From: Prunus persica
Taxonomy: Eukaryota; Streptophyta; Magnoliopsida; Rosales; Rosaceae
Assembly (NCBI RefSeq): GCF_000346465.2
Contig: NC_034011.1
Coordinates: 15,054,115 to 15,118,114 of the forward strand
DNA: 64,000 nt
Direction of reading: 5' to 3'
Positions 1 to 12,359 of this stretch are shown piece after piece; within the stretch, counting starts at the first letter, position 1, and each line of letters starts with the position of its first letter. Under the pieces are notes generated by a model. It was not told the origin of the DNA. It did not search any database and was given only the letters and a program-made list of their open reading frames with translations. A program made the position numbers and the translations under genes.

Positions 1-1001
1 TTGCAAGATGCTGCAGATGTGTTACAGAAGTTGTTTTGGTCATTAGATGACTTTAAAACCCAGAAAATAGCAAAACAGGTTATTATGTTCTTATTTTGGT
101 CAAAATGAAAATTTTTACCTCTTTTCTTTTTTGATGTTTTTCAGGTAAATTTGAAGTCACCAACATGTTTAGAATGGTTAATATGATGATTTGAAACAGG
201 TTTTGGGGTCTCAAGTGGTTTACATGATGTTTTAGGAAGATTTGAAGCTAAAAAAGTGGCCTAAAACCCAAAAAAGGCCAGCTGCAATTTGGCCAGAAAT
301 ATGAAGCTTTTTCGTCACAAAAGGGTTTTAGCGACGACTGTTCATCAGATTTTTCGTTGCTAAAGGTTTTCAGCGACGGTGTTCATCAGATTTTTCGTCG
401 CTAAGGGTCCATTTTCCAGAATGTTCTAATTTCATTCCAAATCAATTACGATCCATTCCATTCGCGATCAGAGGTTTCTAGGAGCTATTCCAGGTGTGTC
501 CTCTCCCTTTTGATGAAAATTTTTTATTCCTAAGCAATTGGGGCTCATAAATTCACTCATATTTGTTTGCAAAATCACAAAATTCCTTTAACTTTTGAAA
601 AATAAAAATTTGTTAAAGCTTGTACTTTCTCTTACTAATAGTGATGCATATGAAATGTTTGATCATACTTCTTTAACTAAAGTGTTGCCATGAAAGTTTA
701 TGCATCATAATTATAGCACTTCACATAGCCATACTTCAAAGCAGGTTGACAACCTCTTCAGCTCCTTTGGCGTTCGCAGCATTAGCCTCCTCACTTTGCA
801 CAGGGGGCAAGTCAAGGTAGAGCATCTTGATGTCTTCATCTCCAATGGCGTAGAAGGGATCATGTCCATTTGTGCAGTCCAAGTAGCCCAACTTGTACGC
901 ATCCATGGCAGCTTCGGACTTGGATTCTTCAGTAGACTTATGATAGGCGTGAAATCTAGCTAAAAGTTTGTCATAACTATGATAGATGTCGGCATTCTTG
1001 C
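1..1001. other. Decayed transposon DNA at left edge
   Basis: No complete gene is visible here. Between about 310 and 410 the sequence alternates TTTTAGCGACGA-like and TTTTCGTCGCTAA-like words, which are inverted copies of one another. Such words are typical of the subterminal repeats of CACTA transposons. The stretch TCTAGGAGCTATTCCAG followed by GTGTGT near 480-500 could be the end of a leader exon with a splice donor, but nothing confirms it. The rest is AT-rich without a recognisable signal, apart from the short reverse-strand reading frame listed separately. Confidence 0.35.
736..1001 (-). pseudogene. Truncated ORF of unknown function, cut by LTR
   Basis: A reverse-strand frame of about 88 codons ends at 736. 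It reads through an acidic, Ala/Glu-rich tail (containing YKLGYLDCTNGHDPFYAIGD) and its upstream side is cut exactly where the LTR starting at 1002 begins. The first 20 or so codons of the apparent ORF (1002-1065) are LTR sequence and not part of the original protein. I do not recognise the family. The Tyr/Asp/Gly pattern and acidic tail would fit the C-terminal part of a retroelement gag-like protein or a host protein. Composition suggests it was once coding, but there is no start and no neighbour that explains it. Confidence 0.35.
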
Positions 1002-3306
1002 TGACAGGACCGGCCCAGAATTTCCCGAAACCCGAGACGAATCCTATGGAAATTCCTGACATCACCCCGAAATGAAAAAAGGGTACGAGACTTTCTACCG
1101 AAATTTCGGCAGAGTCTCCCCTGTAAATTGAACATTGCCCAAATTTTCAACCTGCATAAAATACATTTTATATCCACAACTGGCAGCACGCAAAATATAA
1201 TTTCATGTAATTCACATAAACGGCCATCGGCCTTCCAATAATTCGCAATATTTACCAACAAACTCTAAACAATGCAAATATAAACTCAAAAATTTATGAA
1301 CGTCAAATGCGATTTCCATCATCTAAATTCCCAAATATTAAACGCACAAAATTTAAACCTCCTAACAAGATGGCATCTCATTTTCACCTCAATTTCAGGA
1401 CCAATGACAAGGTCCGAACCAACCTCAATAGAACAACAGGACTAACATTTAGTCTGCGGCTGCACCTAGTAACCTTAGGTTGCCTATGTACCCTTACTGA
1501 GGGATCAAGCCACACGTAGTTCTTTCCTAAAATCAAATTCCACACATAGGCAATACCTTTATTCATTTCTCTGTATTTCACATTATCTCCCCATACGCCG
1601 GTACTACCAACGCCACATATGGGGTCTGTCAACACGCCGGATAACCTACGCCACGTGCGACCTCACCATATTATCACATAATCTCCCCATACATCGGTAC
1701 TACCAAATCCATGTATGGGGCCTCTCAACACGCCGGATAACCTATGCCACGTGCGACCTCACCATAATATCACATATCTCTTCATACGCCGGTACAACCA
1801 ACGCCACGTATGGGGTCTGTCTTAAGGCCGGATAACCACGCCACGCGAGACCTCAACATCATATCACATATCTCCTCATTCGCCGGTACAACCAACGCCA
1901 CATATGGGGTCTGTCAACACGCCGGATAACCTACGCCACGTGCGACCTCACCATAATATCACATATCTCCCCATACACCGGTACAACCAACGCCATGTAT
2001 AGGGTCTGTCTCAATGCCGGATAACCTACGCCACGCAAGACCTCAACATCATATCACATATCTCCCCATACGCCGGTACAACCAACGCCACGTATGGGGT
2101 CTGTCAACACGTCGAATAACCTACACCACGTGCGACCTCAATATATTGTCAAGTAATCTCCCCATACGCCGGTACTACCAACGCCACGTATGTGGCCTGT
2201 CCACACGCCGAATAACCTACCCCACGTGGGATCTAACTTTCACAGGGTGGTACTTGTAATGTAACCAAAATCCGGGGAGGTACCTAGGGTAGTGCGTATA
2301 GCACTTCATACTGACATTCTCTCACTTATCTAAACTAATACTAGAGGTATTCCCATTTTAATGATACCAGTCTATAGTAGACTGCAACGTAATTAATCAT
2401 AAAAATAATATTATTTCTAGACCAACGATCATTCACATAAACATGAATTTTCATAATTTTCATTATTTAAAATAATATCTAAAAGTTTCCTATATACAAA
2501 TTAACACTCTAAAAATCCCAACTTAGTCAACACAGCTCAACAACGCTCAAGACCAGTCATTAGGGTCATTATGATCCTTCTAGCAAGGATAAACTACCTC
2601 GAAAGACTCAAGGTCAACCAAGAGTCAAACTACCCAAACTTGGTCAAACGGGCCCACGGGGCCCACGACCTCCAAATTCCGATCCGAAGGTTCCTATGGG
2701 TTCTACAAGGTATAGGACACTCATTCTGCAAGTTTAGTCCAGATCAGACGGTCAGATCGCTCACGATCGCATGATCTGACGGTTAATATAAAACATAAAC
2801 TTTAAATTATTAATCGGAACATCCGGGGCTCCGATTCAAGATCCGTGAATTTCTACACAATCCTAGAAATACCTAGATTAACATATATTAAATTTGAGAC
2901 CATCCAACAGTCCCAACCTATCGAACCCGGATAACGCGCAATAGGTGATATCCGTTCAATAGACAAACGACGTCCGAATTGAGATCCGCAAAATCCTACG
3001 CACTCGTGACAATCTAAAGATCTCATTGAGACAAAGTGCAACTTTACTACCCTCGCCCACGCGCTGGCAGCGCTGGGTGCCCAAAGCGATTACGCATCGT
3101 CGAAAAATCTCAAAACCACGGCTCTAAACTCCTATCCTAGGTATAACACCCTATTTGGAGCCAGTTTTGTTCTTGGACCTACCCCAAAAACTGACCGGAG
3201 GTGGCCGGAATCACGATCCCAAAACTGGCCAAATTTCAATTCGTAAATCGAATTACCTACGCTAAGAATCGATCGAATCCTACCCAACAGCTAGCTAGAG
3301 CATGCA
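1002..3306 (-). mobile_element. Truncated LTR of a Ty3/gypsy chromovirus-like family (copy A)
   Basis: Reverse-oriented LTR. It starts with TGACAGGACCGGCCC, the complement of the LTR end seen at 17196-17210. It contains the family block around TTTCGGCAGAGTCTCCCC, a 96-bp minisatellite, then the segments matching 2530-3306 with 4890-5640 in copy B. Homology to copy B stops near the word AGCTAGAGCATG at about 3306, so the outer ~600 bp (promoter side and the TGTAA end) are missing. The 95 bp between 3307 and 3401 are not LTR and carry no recognised feature. No target duplication can be tested because one end is lost. Confidence 0.75.
1570..2235. repeat. 96-bp minisatellite inside LTR copy A, about 7 units
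   Basis: The word CGCCGGATAACCTACGCC recurs near 1634, 1731, 1825, 1920, 2015, 2110 and 2206, giving a period of 95-97 bp. Each unit also holds CATACGCCGGTAC and AACGCCACGTATGG. The short open frames here are by-products of the repeat. The same unit, in opposite orientation, is found at 25920-26400. Confidence 0.9.
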
Positions 3307-3396
3307 ATTGTACATGGCCTTGGAGATAATGGTTAAAGCTGGTCCCAACTTTTGGCTGCTTTCTGTAAACCTTTTGTTTGATATTCAAAGCCTATA

Positions 3397-3770
3397 AGAT
3401 TTGATAGGACCTGACCTAAATTCCACTTTGGAATCCAAGCCGAACCTTGTGCGTGTCCAACACCTGGCGAGTGCCGAGCACAATGACTAAATTGCCCTTC
3501 TAGTTAAAAATTCGAGTTTATTACCAAATCGACTTCTGCCAAAAATTCGGCAGAACCTCCCTTGTAATTTGATCATTCCAAACATTTCAACCTGTCAAAA
3601 GCATATATATATATATCCCAACTGCCAGCATGCATTCAATTTACATCTAACCAGTTCAACCAAATTAAATGGCCTCAGGCCATACAAAAAGTCCTAGGGC
3701 AATTCATCAAAGCAACGAATTCAAGAATTTACAATAGCACAGTATGATTTCAAAAGAAATCCTACACAAG

Positions 3771-3804
<34 letters not shown>

Positions 3805-6256
3805 TGTGGTGCGGAGACTGCCCGGTGGTAGCGCTCTAGTGCACGCCTAATTCCTAGGGGCGCAAAACATTGAAAAATGTGAGTGGACAAAAAATAAAGG
3901 TTTGGAAAATAGCATATGAACATACTAACCCCACTGCAAAAACGGTTAGAAAACCCATTCTGCATACTATATTCGTACAGAAGACAAACACGCATATTTA
4001 TATTTATATAATCATTCACACTCACAGAAATCATCAAACAGTTTAAATGTTGAAAAATAAATATTTCTCTACCACCTAGGTATACCCATTTTATATCCGT
4101 GAATTCCCATATTTATCCGTCAAATCCCTTATTTTCCATCAATTCCTTTAGTTTTCGTCAATTCCTTCATTTTCTGTCAATTCCTTTATTTTCCTTCGAT
4201 TCCTCTTGCTACCAAAGCGACACGTCCTCGTAGGCCTCGGGAAACACGAAGTCACCCGAGCCGCAATCCTCGCTGGACTCAGGAGACATTTGGTCAACCT
4301 GATCCGCATTCCTCGCTCCCACGGTCCAGGCGTGTCCGAAACTCGTGGGGCAAATGTCAAGCGCACTGACAAAACAGAAGGCAACTATAAACCGAAGGCA
4401 ACCAATTTATCCGAAGGCAACTTTTATTCCGAAGGCAACATCTATTATGAAGGTAACCTTGGGTATCCATGGTGTTTTTTAAAATAAAATACATGCCTTT
4501 CTTAAAAACTATAGTTTTATTCCTCATCAAACCATTCAAACCGATAATCATCTCAACTCTTACTTTCTAAGCCCTTTGCATTTCAAACATGGCAATATAT
4601 AAATAAATAAATAAAAATATTTAAATCCAATTAATCATGCTTGGAAAGCAATAGTCAATAATACTTATTCAAGATCAAATAATGAAACTTAATTGCATAA
4701 AACAAAAGTCCACTCACTGAGTGTCCAAGCTAGCTGGACCTTTCAAAAGTCCCTCCTGAGGGTCAGCTGGTGCCCGAGTACCTATTTAAGCCATCATAAA
4801 TATTAAATCAATAAAAATACTCAACATAAATATTTAATCCCAAAACCCTAACCCCCGTCTCCTAAGAGCGTGCCCCAATTTAAGATAATTCCTATGCCCA
4901 CTTAAGCATTTTGCATGGTTAGAACGGTCTGAAAAGACTCGAGACTCGATAAGCGATAAACTTCCATATTGGTCAACCTAAGACCCCTTGGGGTCCACGA
5001 CCTCCAATTATCGATCAGAGAGTTCTTATAGGTTCTACACATTTTAATAACTACGTCCTGCAAGTTCAGTCCAAATCGGACGATCGGATTCATCATGATC
5101 GTGTGATCGGACTGTTATAATTTAATTAAACTTTGAATTATTGAATCAGAGTACCCGGGACTCCGATTCACGATCCGTCGAATCCTATATGATCCTGGAA
5201 TTATCTAGATCAACATATATTAAATTGATTACAATCCAATGGTTCAAACGTATCGAACTCGGAAATCACACAATAGGCGAGATCCGTTCGGGGTTCAAAC
5301 GTTAACCAAATCAGAATCCGAAAGTACCTATGCGCTCATGAGGACCAGGAGATCATTTTAGGACACAATGTCGGTCCATTACCAGGCCAACGCGCCGGCA
5401 GTGCGTGGGTGCCTTAAGTAAATTCCAGCGAACAGAAAAACTCCAAACCGTTGGCCAAGCTTCCTACCCTAGGTGTAAAACCTCATTTGGAATTTCTTTT
5501 GTTCTTGGACATACCCCGAAAAATAGCCGGAAGTGGCCAGAATCTCAAATTGAAAACCGGCCAAAATTCAACTGGTGATTTTGGTTATCTACACTAGAAA
5601 TTGTTCCAATCCTATCCAACCATCAGCTAGAGCATGAAAAATAGGTGGAAATCCATACCTTGATCGTCGGATTTGGTGGCCGAAAGAGATAGAATGAGTC
5701 AGCGAAAATTCTGTCAATAACTGGTGGTTTTCGCGACTGATTCCGACAGTCATTGGGGGCGGTTGGCGACGGGGTGGGCTGCAGTTGGTGACGGGGTGTG
5801 CTGGAGTTGACGATGGAGTGTACAGGAGTTGACGACGGAGGTAGGCCGGTCCCTTTGGCACCGGTGGCAATGGCTGAGGTGGCCGGAAGTGATGGTTGCG
5901 AAGGGGAGAGGGTGTCGGTTGGAGTTGTCGAACAAGGGGAGGGAGTTTTCGCGACTGTGAGGGAAAAAGAGAGAGAAGAAGGTCAGTTTATAAATATCTG
6001 ATTTTCTAAAATTACAATTTTGCCCCTCATCATAATTTGATTGTATTTTCTTCGTTATAACTCCGATTCTAGCCCACTACGTGTCTACAGCCTTGTTTCG
6101 ACGTGATCTACACACTCGTACAATCGGAATTTCTAAATTCTTTCCCGGTCAAAAAGTCAACTTTCAACCTAATAAATTATTCTAGGGTATTTTAATCTTG
6201 TCCTCCAATAAATTAATAATTACAAAATTAAATTAGGTTCGGGTTATTACAAGATT
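3397..6256. repeat. Target site duplication AGATT flanking solo LTR copy B
   Basis: The same five bases, AGATT, lie at 3397-3401 and 6252-6256, directly abutting the two LTR ends. A 5-bp duplication is what integrases of Ty3/gypsy elements produce. Confidence 0.85.
3402..6251 (-). mobile_element. Solo LTR (copy B), 2850 bp, perfect TSD
   Basis: Reverse-oriented LTR running from TGATAGGACC to GGGTTATTACA (complement TGTAATAACCC). AGATT stands immediately on both sides (3397-3401 and 6252-6256), a perfect 5-bp target duplication. No internal retroelement sequence lies between or beside it, so it is a solo LTR left by LTR-LTR recombination. Internal features: an AT/AG microsatellite at about 3770-3804 and a short run of CCGAAGGCAAC-type units near 4375-4460. 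The short ORFs inside are not believable genes. Confidence 0.88.
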
Positions 6257-7550
6257 GATGATCGTTATACAATCCAAAAAGTAAAAAAAGAAAAAAGAAA
6301 AGGACAAATCTCTACCCCAAATTGGCATATTGCTTTTTGATATTTAGGTTAATTATGTTGTAGGTTTGTTTTTTTGTTTACAATGATGACTTTGTAATTG
6401 TTTTCATATTAGCATAATGCTTTATGCTTCCTATTCATTTTATTGATGGTTTTGTGATTGTTTTTCAGGTTGGGGTAAAGAATTAGGCCAAGTACAAGAC
6501 TAATATACTATTTTGGATTCCATTTATTTGTCTACTTGAATTTGTAATATTTTCATTGTATATGGCGATTGTATTTTTTTTTATACATAATGACTTGAGA
6601 TTTTAGATTTATAATTATTGGTTCTATAAAGTGAATGTATTGAACAATACTTTCAATTACATGAATGAAGTTTACGTTGGCTTTGATGAAGATATAGTAC
6701 GATTGAGAATAAGCTTTTAAAGTAAATTTGACTGTTATATCATAGTTTATATGTGAATTGAAACAATCATCCCATTAGCATTGTGAATGGGCATTGTACC
6801 ATAAAGTTATATTTTGAGATTAGTGTATGCATATTGCCATGTTATTGGAAGCCTTTTCAATTTTGAGAAAGTAAATACAATATGTGATTTGTCAATGTAA
6901 TTGACAAATAGGTAGTACCATCTGCATTGTAGTTTGACAAACAAAGCAGTTCCATTTGCATTTCAGTCAAGTAATTGTCATTATCTATGCACAATTAATT
7001 GAAAATGTAAATACAATATGTGATTTGTCAATGCAATTGACAAACAGGAAGTGTAATTTGCATTCCAGTAGTGCAATTGACAATCAAAGTAGTCCCAACT
7101 ACTTGATACACATGCCTTTGCATTGTCAATAAGCTAACTCACCTCTCCTTCAGCTAACTTTAGCATCGAAGGGCCTTCAACCGATACCACACTAGAACCT
7201 TAGGTCTCACCTATTTTCTTCTCTCTTTAGCATAGATTCAGCATTACCGACGAAGAGAGAGCGTTTACTAAAGGCAGATCTGATCCCTCGATCATTCACA
7301 TAATCTATAAGTTGGTCCTACCACTATCTGTCTAGTTTTTGCTCCAACATCTTGAAAATACAAAATAAAATTGAACTAAATATTTGGATAAGTTTATTTC
7401 CGAAAAGAAACATTTGAATTGATTAAGGGTAATTTGTCTCCTGTTTGGCAATTGCCTTTGATACCAAAAAAAAGAATCCTTCATGTATTATCACACACCA
7501 AACCATGAATGTGCAAAATATATTTATGTTTAATCATTGAAGTATTTGCA
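6257..7550. other. AT-rich remnant without a gene; 136-bp duplication
   Basis: No coding region is supported. A segment beginning GTAAATACAATATGTGATTT occurs at 6871 and again at 7007, a direct duplication of about 136 bp. The stretch 7130-7330, read on the reverse strand, has the flavour of an LTR (repeated GCTAAAGTTAGC-like words, a GATCGAGGGATC block), but no ends can be defined. Otherwise nothing recognisable. Confidence 0.4.
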
Positions 7551-8915
7551 TTTTACTAGAATAAGGACCCCAATTTACATCCTCATAGTCCGGACTTACC
7601 CATTCTTTGTAATATGGATCCATATCCTTGTAAAATAAGGATTTACAACATTAAGGATTATAAGAACCCTAATGTTGTAATCGTGGTGCAAAAACCTGTA
7701 AATCACTACTAAATTATGTAACTTACATGTTTATGCATCTTTTTTACAGCGTTTTGGTACCCTCACATCCCAAAATTCTAGAATATGCCTTAGTCTTGTA
7801 AACCGTTATTTTACTAGAATAAGAACCCTAATTTACATCCTCATGGTTCAGACTTACCAATTCTTTGTAATGTGGATTTATATCCTTGTAAAATAAGGAT
7901 TTAAAACATTAAAGATTATGAGAACCCTAATGTTGTAATCATTGTGCAAAAACCTGTAAATCACTACCTAAATCGTGTAACTTATATTTTTATGGGTCTT
8001 TTTAACAACTTTTTGGTACCATCGTATCCAAAAATTGTAAAATCAGCCCTTAATCTTGTAAACCCTCATTTTACTAGAATAAGGACCCTAATTTACATCC
8101 TCATGGTTCAAACTTACCAATTCTTTGTAATGTGGATCCATATCCTCGTAAATATAAGGATTTGCAACATTAAGAATTATGAGAACCCTAATGTTCTAAT
8201 CTTGGTGCAAAAACCTGTAAATCACTATTCAAATCGTGTAACCTACATGTTTATGGATCTTCTTTACAATGTTATGCACCCTCGTATCCTAAAATTGTAA
8301 ATTCGGCCTTAATCTTGTAAACCCTCATTTTACTAGAATAAAGACTTAATTTACATCCTCATGGTCTGCAATTACCAATTCTTTGTAATGTGGATCCATA
8401 TCATAGTAAAATAAGGAATTACAACATTAAGGGTTATAAGAACCCTAATGTTGTAATCGTGATGCGAAAACCTGTAAATCACTTCCCAAATCGTGTAACT
8501 TACATGTTTATGGATCCTCCTTACAATGTTATGGTACACTCGTGTCCCAAAATTGTAAAATTGGCCTTTAATCTTGTAAACCCTCCTTTTACTAGAATAA
8601 GGACCCAATTTACATCCTCATGGTCTGGAGTTACCAATTCCTTGTAATGTGGATCCATAGCCTTATAAAATGAAGATTTACAACATTATGGATTGGTTGG
8701 ACCCTAAATTTCTAAACCCGGTCTATAAATTTGTAAATCACCACCCAATTCTTGTAGCATGCATGTTTATGGATCCTCCTTCCAACGTTATGGTACCCTC
8801 GTATCGAAAACTTGTAAAATGAGCCCTTAATCTTGTAAATCTCATCTTTACTAAAATAAAGACCTAATTTACATCTTCAAGGTCTACACTTACCAATTAC
8901 TTGTATATGTATGAC
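7551..8915. repeat. 259-bp tandem array, about 5.2 units
   Basis: The unit start TTTTACTAGAATAAGG recurs at 7551, 7809, 8069, 8328, 8587 and (slightly changed) about 8846, so the period is 258-260 bp. Each unit also contains GAACCCTAATGTTGTAATC and a GGTACC-type word. The open frames at 7944-8300 and 8390-8647 are repeat artefacts: they reproduce the same peptide words from unit to unit and have no start context or homology that I recognise. It borders the truncated LTR at about 8930. Confidence 0.9.
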
Positions 8916-10272
8916 TACTACCAAACTTGTACTGGGAAAACAATCCAACCGGGGGATTGTTTAACTAGACCACATGGAAGAATCCTCAATTGACCATGTG
9001 GCCAAGGAACGAGCCGTCCAACCGGGGGACTGGGCTCATTAGCATGCACAGCAAAATCCTTTATACTCGTGTGTCTGTGACAAATCCTACGTGCGCAGAC
9101 TACCCCGCTAAGGGTCTACGAAACACCCCATCAAGGGTGCCCAGGTTTCGACATATCCAAGTATCCAATCCAAATATCCAAGTGCCGGGGAGGTAACTAA
9201 CATAAACCATAACCCAAATCCCATTCCACAATCTCTTTCCAATAATCCCATGTACCCAACACATATCTCTAGACAACCAGACATCACTTGTGTCCAAAAC
9301 ACAAATCCCAAATTATACATATTCAAAGTATAGATAGTAGCTCTCAAGATAGCAATAAGTCAACCCAAAATAAGGACAACCTTCAAGTATCCAAAAACAT
9401 ACCAATAATTCCATAAAATACCATAAAGCAATATTAAAACAATATTCAAGTCTCCACATTCACAATATCCCAATATATATGTAAATATATGCATAGCTTT
9501 CCACCTTTGAAAATAAGGATTATTATTTAAAAACAAAGTCCACTCATAGAAAGTCCGAAGCTGTGTGACCCTAAGAGGGTCCTGCTTGCTAAGCACGTTG
9601 AGCCTGAGTACCTATTGAAGAACCCGAGGACTAGATTAAAATAAAGCACTTCGAACGATAACTTTAAAACAAACTCCTAGTTTTCCTAGGACTCAAGTGT
9701 GTGTGCAAGACGAATGAGGATTTTCTAAGGTCCAACTACGCATTTCGAATGGTGGAATAACCTCGGAAGATTCTCGGTCAATCGAGGGGTCGAACTTCCC
9801 AAATTTGGTCAACCAGGCCTGTGAGGCCCACGACCTCCGATTTCAGTTCCTACGGGTTCAACAAAGTTTACTAAACACGTTCTGCAAGTTTGGTCTCAAT
9901 CGAACAATCGGATCGCTCTCGATCATGGAGCCGATCCAACTGTCCAAACATATCGAACCCAGATATTGCCTAATATGCGTAAATCCGTTCGACCGTCAAA
10001 CGATAACCAAATTCAAATACGAGCATACCGTCATGCTTGGGACAACATGGGGAACATTTTAGAACACAATTGGCCACCACCCCATAGCCCATGTGTCACC
10101 ACATGTGTCGGCAGCGCATGGATGTCTTAAGAAAATTTCGATGACCAAAAAATTCTTGAAACACCCAACAATACCTATACCAACACGTTCAGACTAACAT
10201 GGGGAGCTTTTTTGGTTCTTGGACCACGGCCAAAAAGTGGCCGGAGCTAGCCGAATCGAAGCTGAAAAATTA

Positions 10273-10811
10273 GGGCTCGTTTGGTACGCGGGATTATCAT
10301 GGACTAGACTAAATATTGGGACTGTCTTGGATTGGCTTGGCTTGGTATAAGCTGGATAAGACTTGTACTGTGTTTGATGCGCGATTGGACTAGGACTAAA
10401 TTTGTTGACTTTTTTTATTTTTTTATTTTTTTTCAAAAAGGCAAGTGGATTTATTTGTTTTGTTTTTTTAACTTTTCTTCTTTCATTCTCTACTGTTTTA
10501 TCTTCTTCCAACATGCGACTTCTTCATCTTCTTCTCAATCTATTTGTCTCTCTACTTCTTAATTGAAAATTTTATATTCTCTCATTTTCCTATTTCACTA
10601 TTTCTCTCTTCAATAGCCACATGCCAAAACCCAACAATCTATATTTGGGAATTTGCTTCTTTGAGGAGGCTTCTGCCTGGGTGGGTTCTTTGATGATGAA
10701 TTGCTTGATAGTTAGCTATTTTTTTATGAGGTTCTTCCCAAATTTCATAAAAAGAAAAAGCAATTTAAATTAATTGATTTATTTCCTCCATTTGGGTTTT
10801 GTAGCAAACTT

Positions 10812-10879
<68 letters not shown>

Positions 10880-11200
10880 CAGCTGACATGGATGAGGATT
10901 GGAGGCCATGGCTGTGACGAGGTGTGTTTAGGTGGGAGGTGATGGCTGTGACGAGGTGTGTGGTGGGGTGGGAACTAATGGCAAAGACAAAGGCGTGGAG
11001 AGGGGAGGAAGTCGCGAGCGATGAGAAGGGGATTATTTGTCCCCCCTTCACAGACGAGTCTCAGTAAGCTCAGTTAAGAAGGTATTTTTGGTGAGCCCCA
11101 GATTATTAATCCCATTTAAAACTAGAATCATATGACAACAAACATGGGATAATTTTTTATCCAAGCCAGTCCAAGTTAGGGAGGCGTACCAAACGAGCCA
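10273..11200. mobile_element. Non-autonomous PIF/Harbinger-type (Tourist-like) element
   Basis: Terminal inverted repeats are GGGCTCGTTTGGTACGC at the left and GCGTACCAAACGAGCCA at the right; they match over 16 bases. TTA flanks both ends (10270-10272 and 11201-11203), the 3-bp duplication expected of PIF/Harbinger transposition. Subterminal parts are also partly inverted (TAGTCCAATC- and TGGATAA-type words). A GA microsatellite lies at about 10817-10878. No transposase is encoded; small ORFs (10332-10562, 10779-11051) are not credible. It is nested in the LTR, so it inserted after the retroelement. Confidence 0.82.
10817..10878. repeat. (GA)n microsatellite
   Basis: About 30 GA units with a few interruptions (GATAGA), inside the PIF/Harbinger-type element. 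Confidence 0.9.
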
Positions 11201-11796
11201 TTATGGTTTTAACCATAATTTTTTGACCTCGATACGGTGGTGTCAGCCACCAATGGAGGGATGAGAGAGCTACCTGATCCAAGTGGTGGCGTGACTAGAG
11301 GCAGCCGAAAAAGTCGCCAGCAAATCTGGCCAGTTTTTCCCTTCGAAACTAGCGGCGCTATGTTGGTTTTTGACCAGAGAAATTGGTTAGGTAGAAGAGG
11401 AGGAGAGGAAAATTTTGCAAGTTGTTTCGTTAGAAACGGTGGCAGGCCAAAGCCGGAATCGACTCCGAAAAATCTACCATGTGCGACAAAGAGAGAGAGA
11501 GAGAGTGTCGGGGGAGGAGAGAGAGAGAAAGAGAAGGGTTGAATGGTTTTTAAAAATCCGATTTTGAAAAAATTATGATTGTGCCACTGCACTTCCGTTA
11601 ACCGTAACTTCTTCATTAAAACTTCGATTTGGGCCCACTACTCATATCAACGAGCTCTACACAACTGTGCTACTCAAATCCCAAAAATCCTTGCTGATCA
11701 AAAAGTGACTAACGTGACCTTATCCCAAGGGCAAAATTGAATTTCACAATTAAATAAATTAAATAATCAGTTAAAGTTGGGTCAGGGTGTCACAAC

Positions 11797-12359
11797 CTAC
11801 CACCCTTAAAGAAAATTTCGTCCTCAAAATTTTGTACCTGCCATTCGAAGAGGTGAGGGTACTTGGCCAGCATCTATGCCTCGGGTTCCCAAGTGGCTTC
11901 CTCTACGGTTTGACTCCACAACACCTTCACTACCCAAATGGTTTTAGAGCGCAATACTTGCTCCTTTCTATCCTGAATTTGTACCGGTTGCTCCTTATAA
12001 GTCAAATCTTCCCTTAACTTCATGGGTTGATGTTCCAGGATATGAGAAGAATCGGCTATGTACTTCTGTAGCATAGATACATGAAATACGTTATGAATCC
12101 AAGATAGGTCTGGAGGTAAAGCAAGTTTGTAGGCAACAGGTCCAATGCGTTCCGTGATCTCATAAGGTATGATATAACGAGGGCTTAAGTTCCCACGTTT
12201 CTCGAACCTCATCACACTTTTCCAAGGAGATAGCTTCAAGAACACCCAATCCCCAACTGCAAACTCGAGGTCTTTGGATCTGTTGTCTGCATAACTCTTC
12301 TGTCGGGCTTGTGCAGTTTTAAGTTTTTCTTTGATCACCTTTACCTTCTCTGTTGTTCC
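11797..12359 (-). pseudogene. Chromovirus integrase C-terminus plus chromodomain
   Basis: The reverse-strand frame continues the integrase ORF in the same phase after one in-frame stop (12360-12362). It has the GPY/F-type module of Ty3/gypsy integrases (DNRSKDLEFAVGDWVFLKL, then RIGPVAYKLALP) and the junction motif NVFHVSMLQKY. It finishes in a chromodomain-like tail (RSKTIWVVKVLW then EEATWEPEA). A second stop follows WEPEA, after which the frame still reads KYPHLFE, the usual end of such proteins. The family uses this chromodomain to target integration to chromatin. Two stop codons make it a pseudogene. It sits directly against the polypurine tract, the expected place for the end of pol. 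Confidence 0.85.

Larger units (their letters stand above)
8930..11794 (-). mobile_element. 3' LTR of the chromovirus (distal end missing)
   Basis: Ends at 11794 with GGGTGTCACA (complement TGTGACACCC), next to the polypurine tract. It carries the family blocks CAACCGGGGGA (8946, 9019), GCCGGGGAGGTA and the AAGTCCACTC/GAGGGTCCTGC segment (9537-9585) shared with the other LTR copies. Homology ends near 8930 where the 259-bp array begins, so the LTR end is missing or replaced. A PIF/Harbinger-type element interrupts it at 10273-11200. Confidence 0.75.

Noticed and set aside
1570..2235. CRISPR-like array
   Set aside because: Units are contiguous 95-97 bp tandem repeats without unique spacers, in a plant LTR.
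2014..2259. Repeat-protein-like frame (81 codons)
   Set aside because: Produced by the 96-bp minisatellite whose unit is close to a multiple of three; no support as a gene.
7944..8647. Open frames of 118 and 85 codons as possible genes
   Set aside because: They lie inside the 259-bp tandem array and repeat the same peptide words; no start context or homology.
10332..11542. Small frames in the LTR/PIF region as genes
   Set aside because: They cross microsatellites and transposon ends and show no conserved motif.
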